Assembly: GCA_965652565.1 (NCBI GenBank) | Contig: CBFGWL010000054.1 | Span: 1-21,161 of the forward strand | Direction of reading: 5' to 3' | DNA from: RSA11 sp965652565 | Lineage (GTDB): Bacteria > Actinomycetota > Thermoleophilia > Solirubrobacterales > 70-9 | Length of the DNA: 21,161 bases | In this document: positions 21,096 to 21,161 of the stretch, piece after piece | How positions within the stretch are numbered: position 1 is the first letter of the stretch | Layout of the letters: the number at the start of each line of letters is the position of its first letter | The notes under the pieces: model-generated | Seen by the model: only the letters and a program-made list of their open reading frames with translations | The model's database searches: none | Told to the model about the DNA's origin: nothing | Program-made: the position numbers and the translations under genes

Positions 21096-21161
21096 GGCCG
21101 GGAGTCTAGGCGGGGCCGCCCCCGCGACTTCACGATTCCGTGGGATCAACCAACAAGATCG

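Overview
The window looks like core chromosome of a high-GC actinobacterium. GC richness, frequent GTG/TTG starts, 1-4 nt gene overlaps and the gene order rpmE-DUF1385-prfA-prmC-sua5 ... glyA ... wecA-atp all point to Actinomycetota. A deep lineage such as Thermoleophilia/Solirubrobacterales is my guess, and a tree would be needed to confirm it. Almost everything is read on the minus strand, right to left; only two genes are on the plus strand.

Right end, in transcription order: a HAD-IB phosphatase with a C-terminal membrane anchor, a stand-alone B12-binding mutase subunit, then a promoter region with a clear TetR-type palindrome. It precedes etfB-etfA (electron transfer flavoprotein), a 67-nt near-perfect hairpin, ETF:quinone oxidoreductase, a GNAT acetyltransferase and a TreT-like trehalose synthase glycosyltransferase. 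With little or no gap the strand continues into translation genes: rpmE (L31, zinc form), a DUF1385 membrane protein, prfA (RF1), prmC (RF methylase) and a Sua5/TsaC t6A synthase. A strong hairpin between convergent genes ends this run.

Centre: a plus-strand two-gene cassette encodes an R2-like ligand-binding oxidase (R2lox) with its complete metal-ligand and Val-Tyr crosslink signature, and a TetR regulator coupled by a GTGA overlap. It has its own AT-rich promoter with an imperfect dyad in the spacer. It sits between sua5 and glyA and so splits an otherwise conserved minus-strand neighbourhood.

Left end: glyA, a RodZ-like HTH membrane protein, a DUF354 protein (UDP-GlcNAc 2-epimerase-like/GT-B fold) and a WecA-type polyprenyl-phosphate sugar-1-phosphate transferase with an unusual C-terminal decapeptide repeat. 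The ATP synthase operon follows: atpZ-like, atpI-like, atpB, atpE, atpF, atpH and the first ~162 codons of atpA, cut by the window edge.

Functionally the window couples energy conversion (F1Fo; ETF to quinone), translation termination and tRNA modification, one-carbon metabolism and cell-envelope building. The least explained parts are the R2lox-TetR cassette, the etf operator and hairpin, an ETF-QO that lacks the fourth cysteine of its iron-sulfur motif, and the WecA tail repeats. No CRISPR array, rRNA, convincing tRNA or insertion sequence was seen. No gene-free stretch exceeds 300 bases; the longest are 8327-8538, 3556-3758 and 19650-19834.
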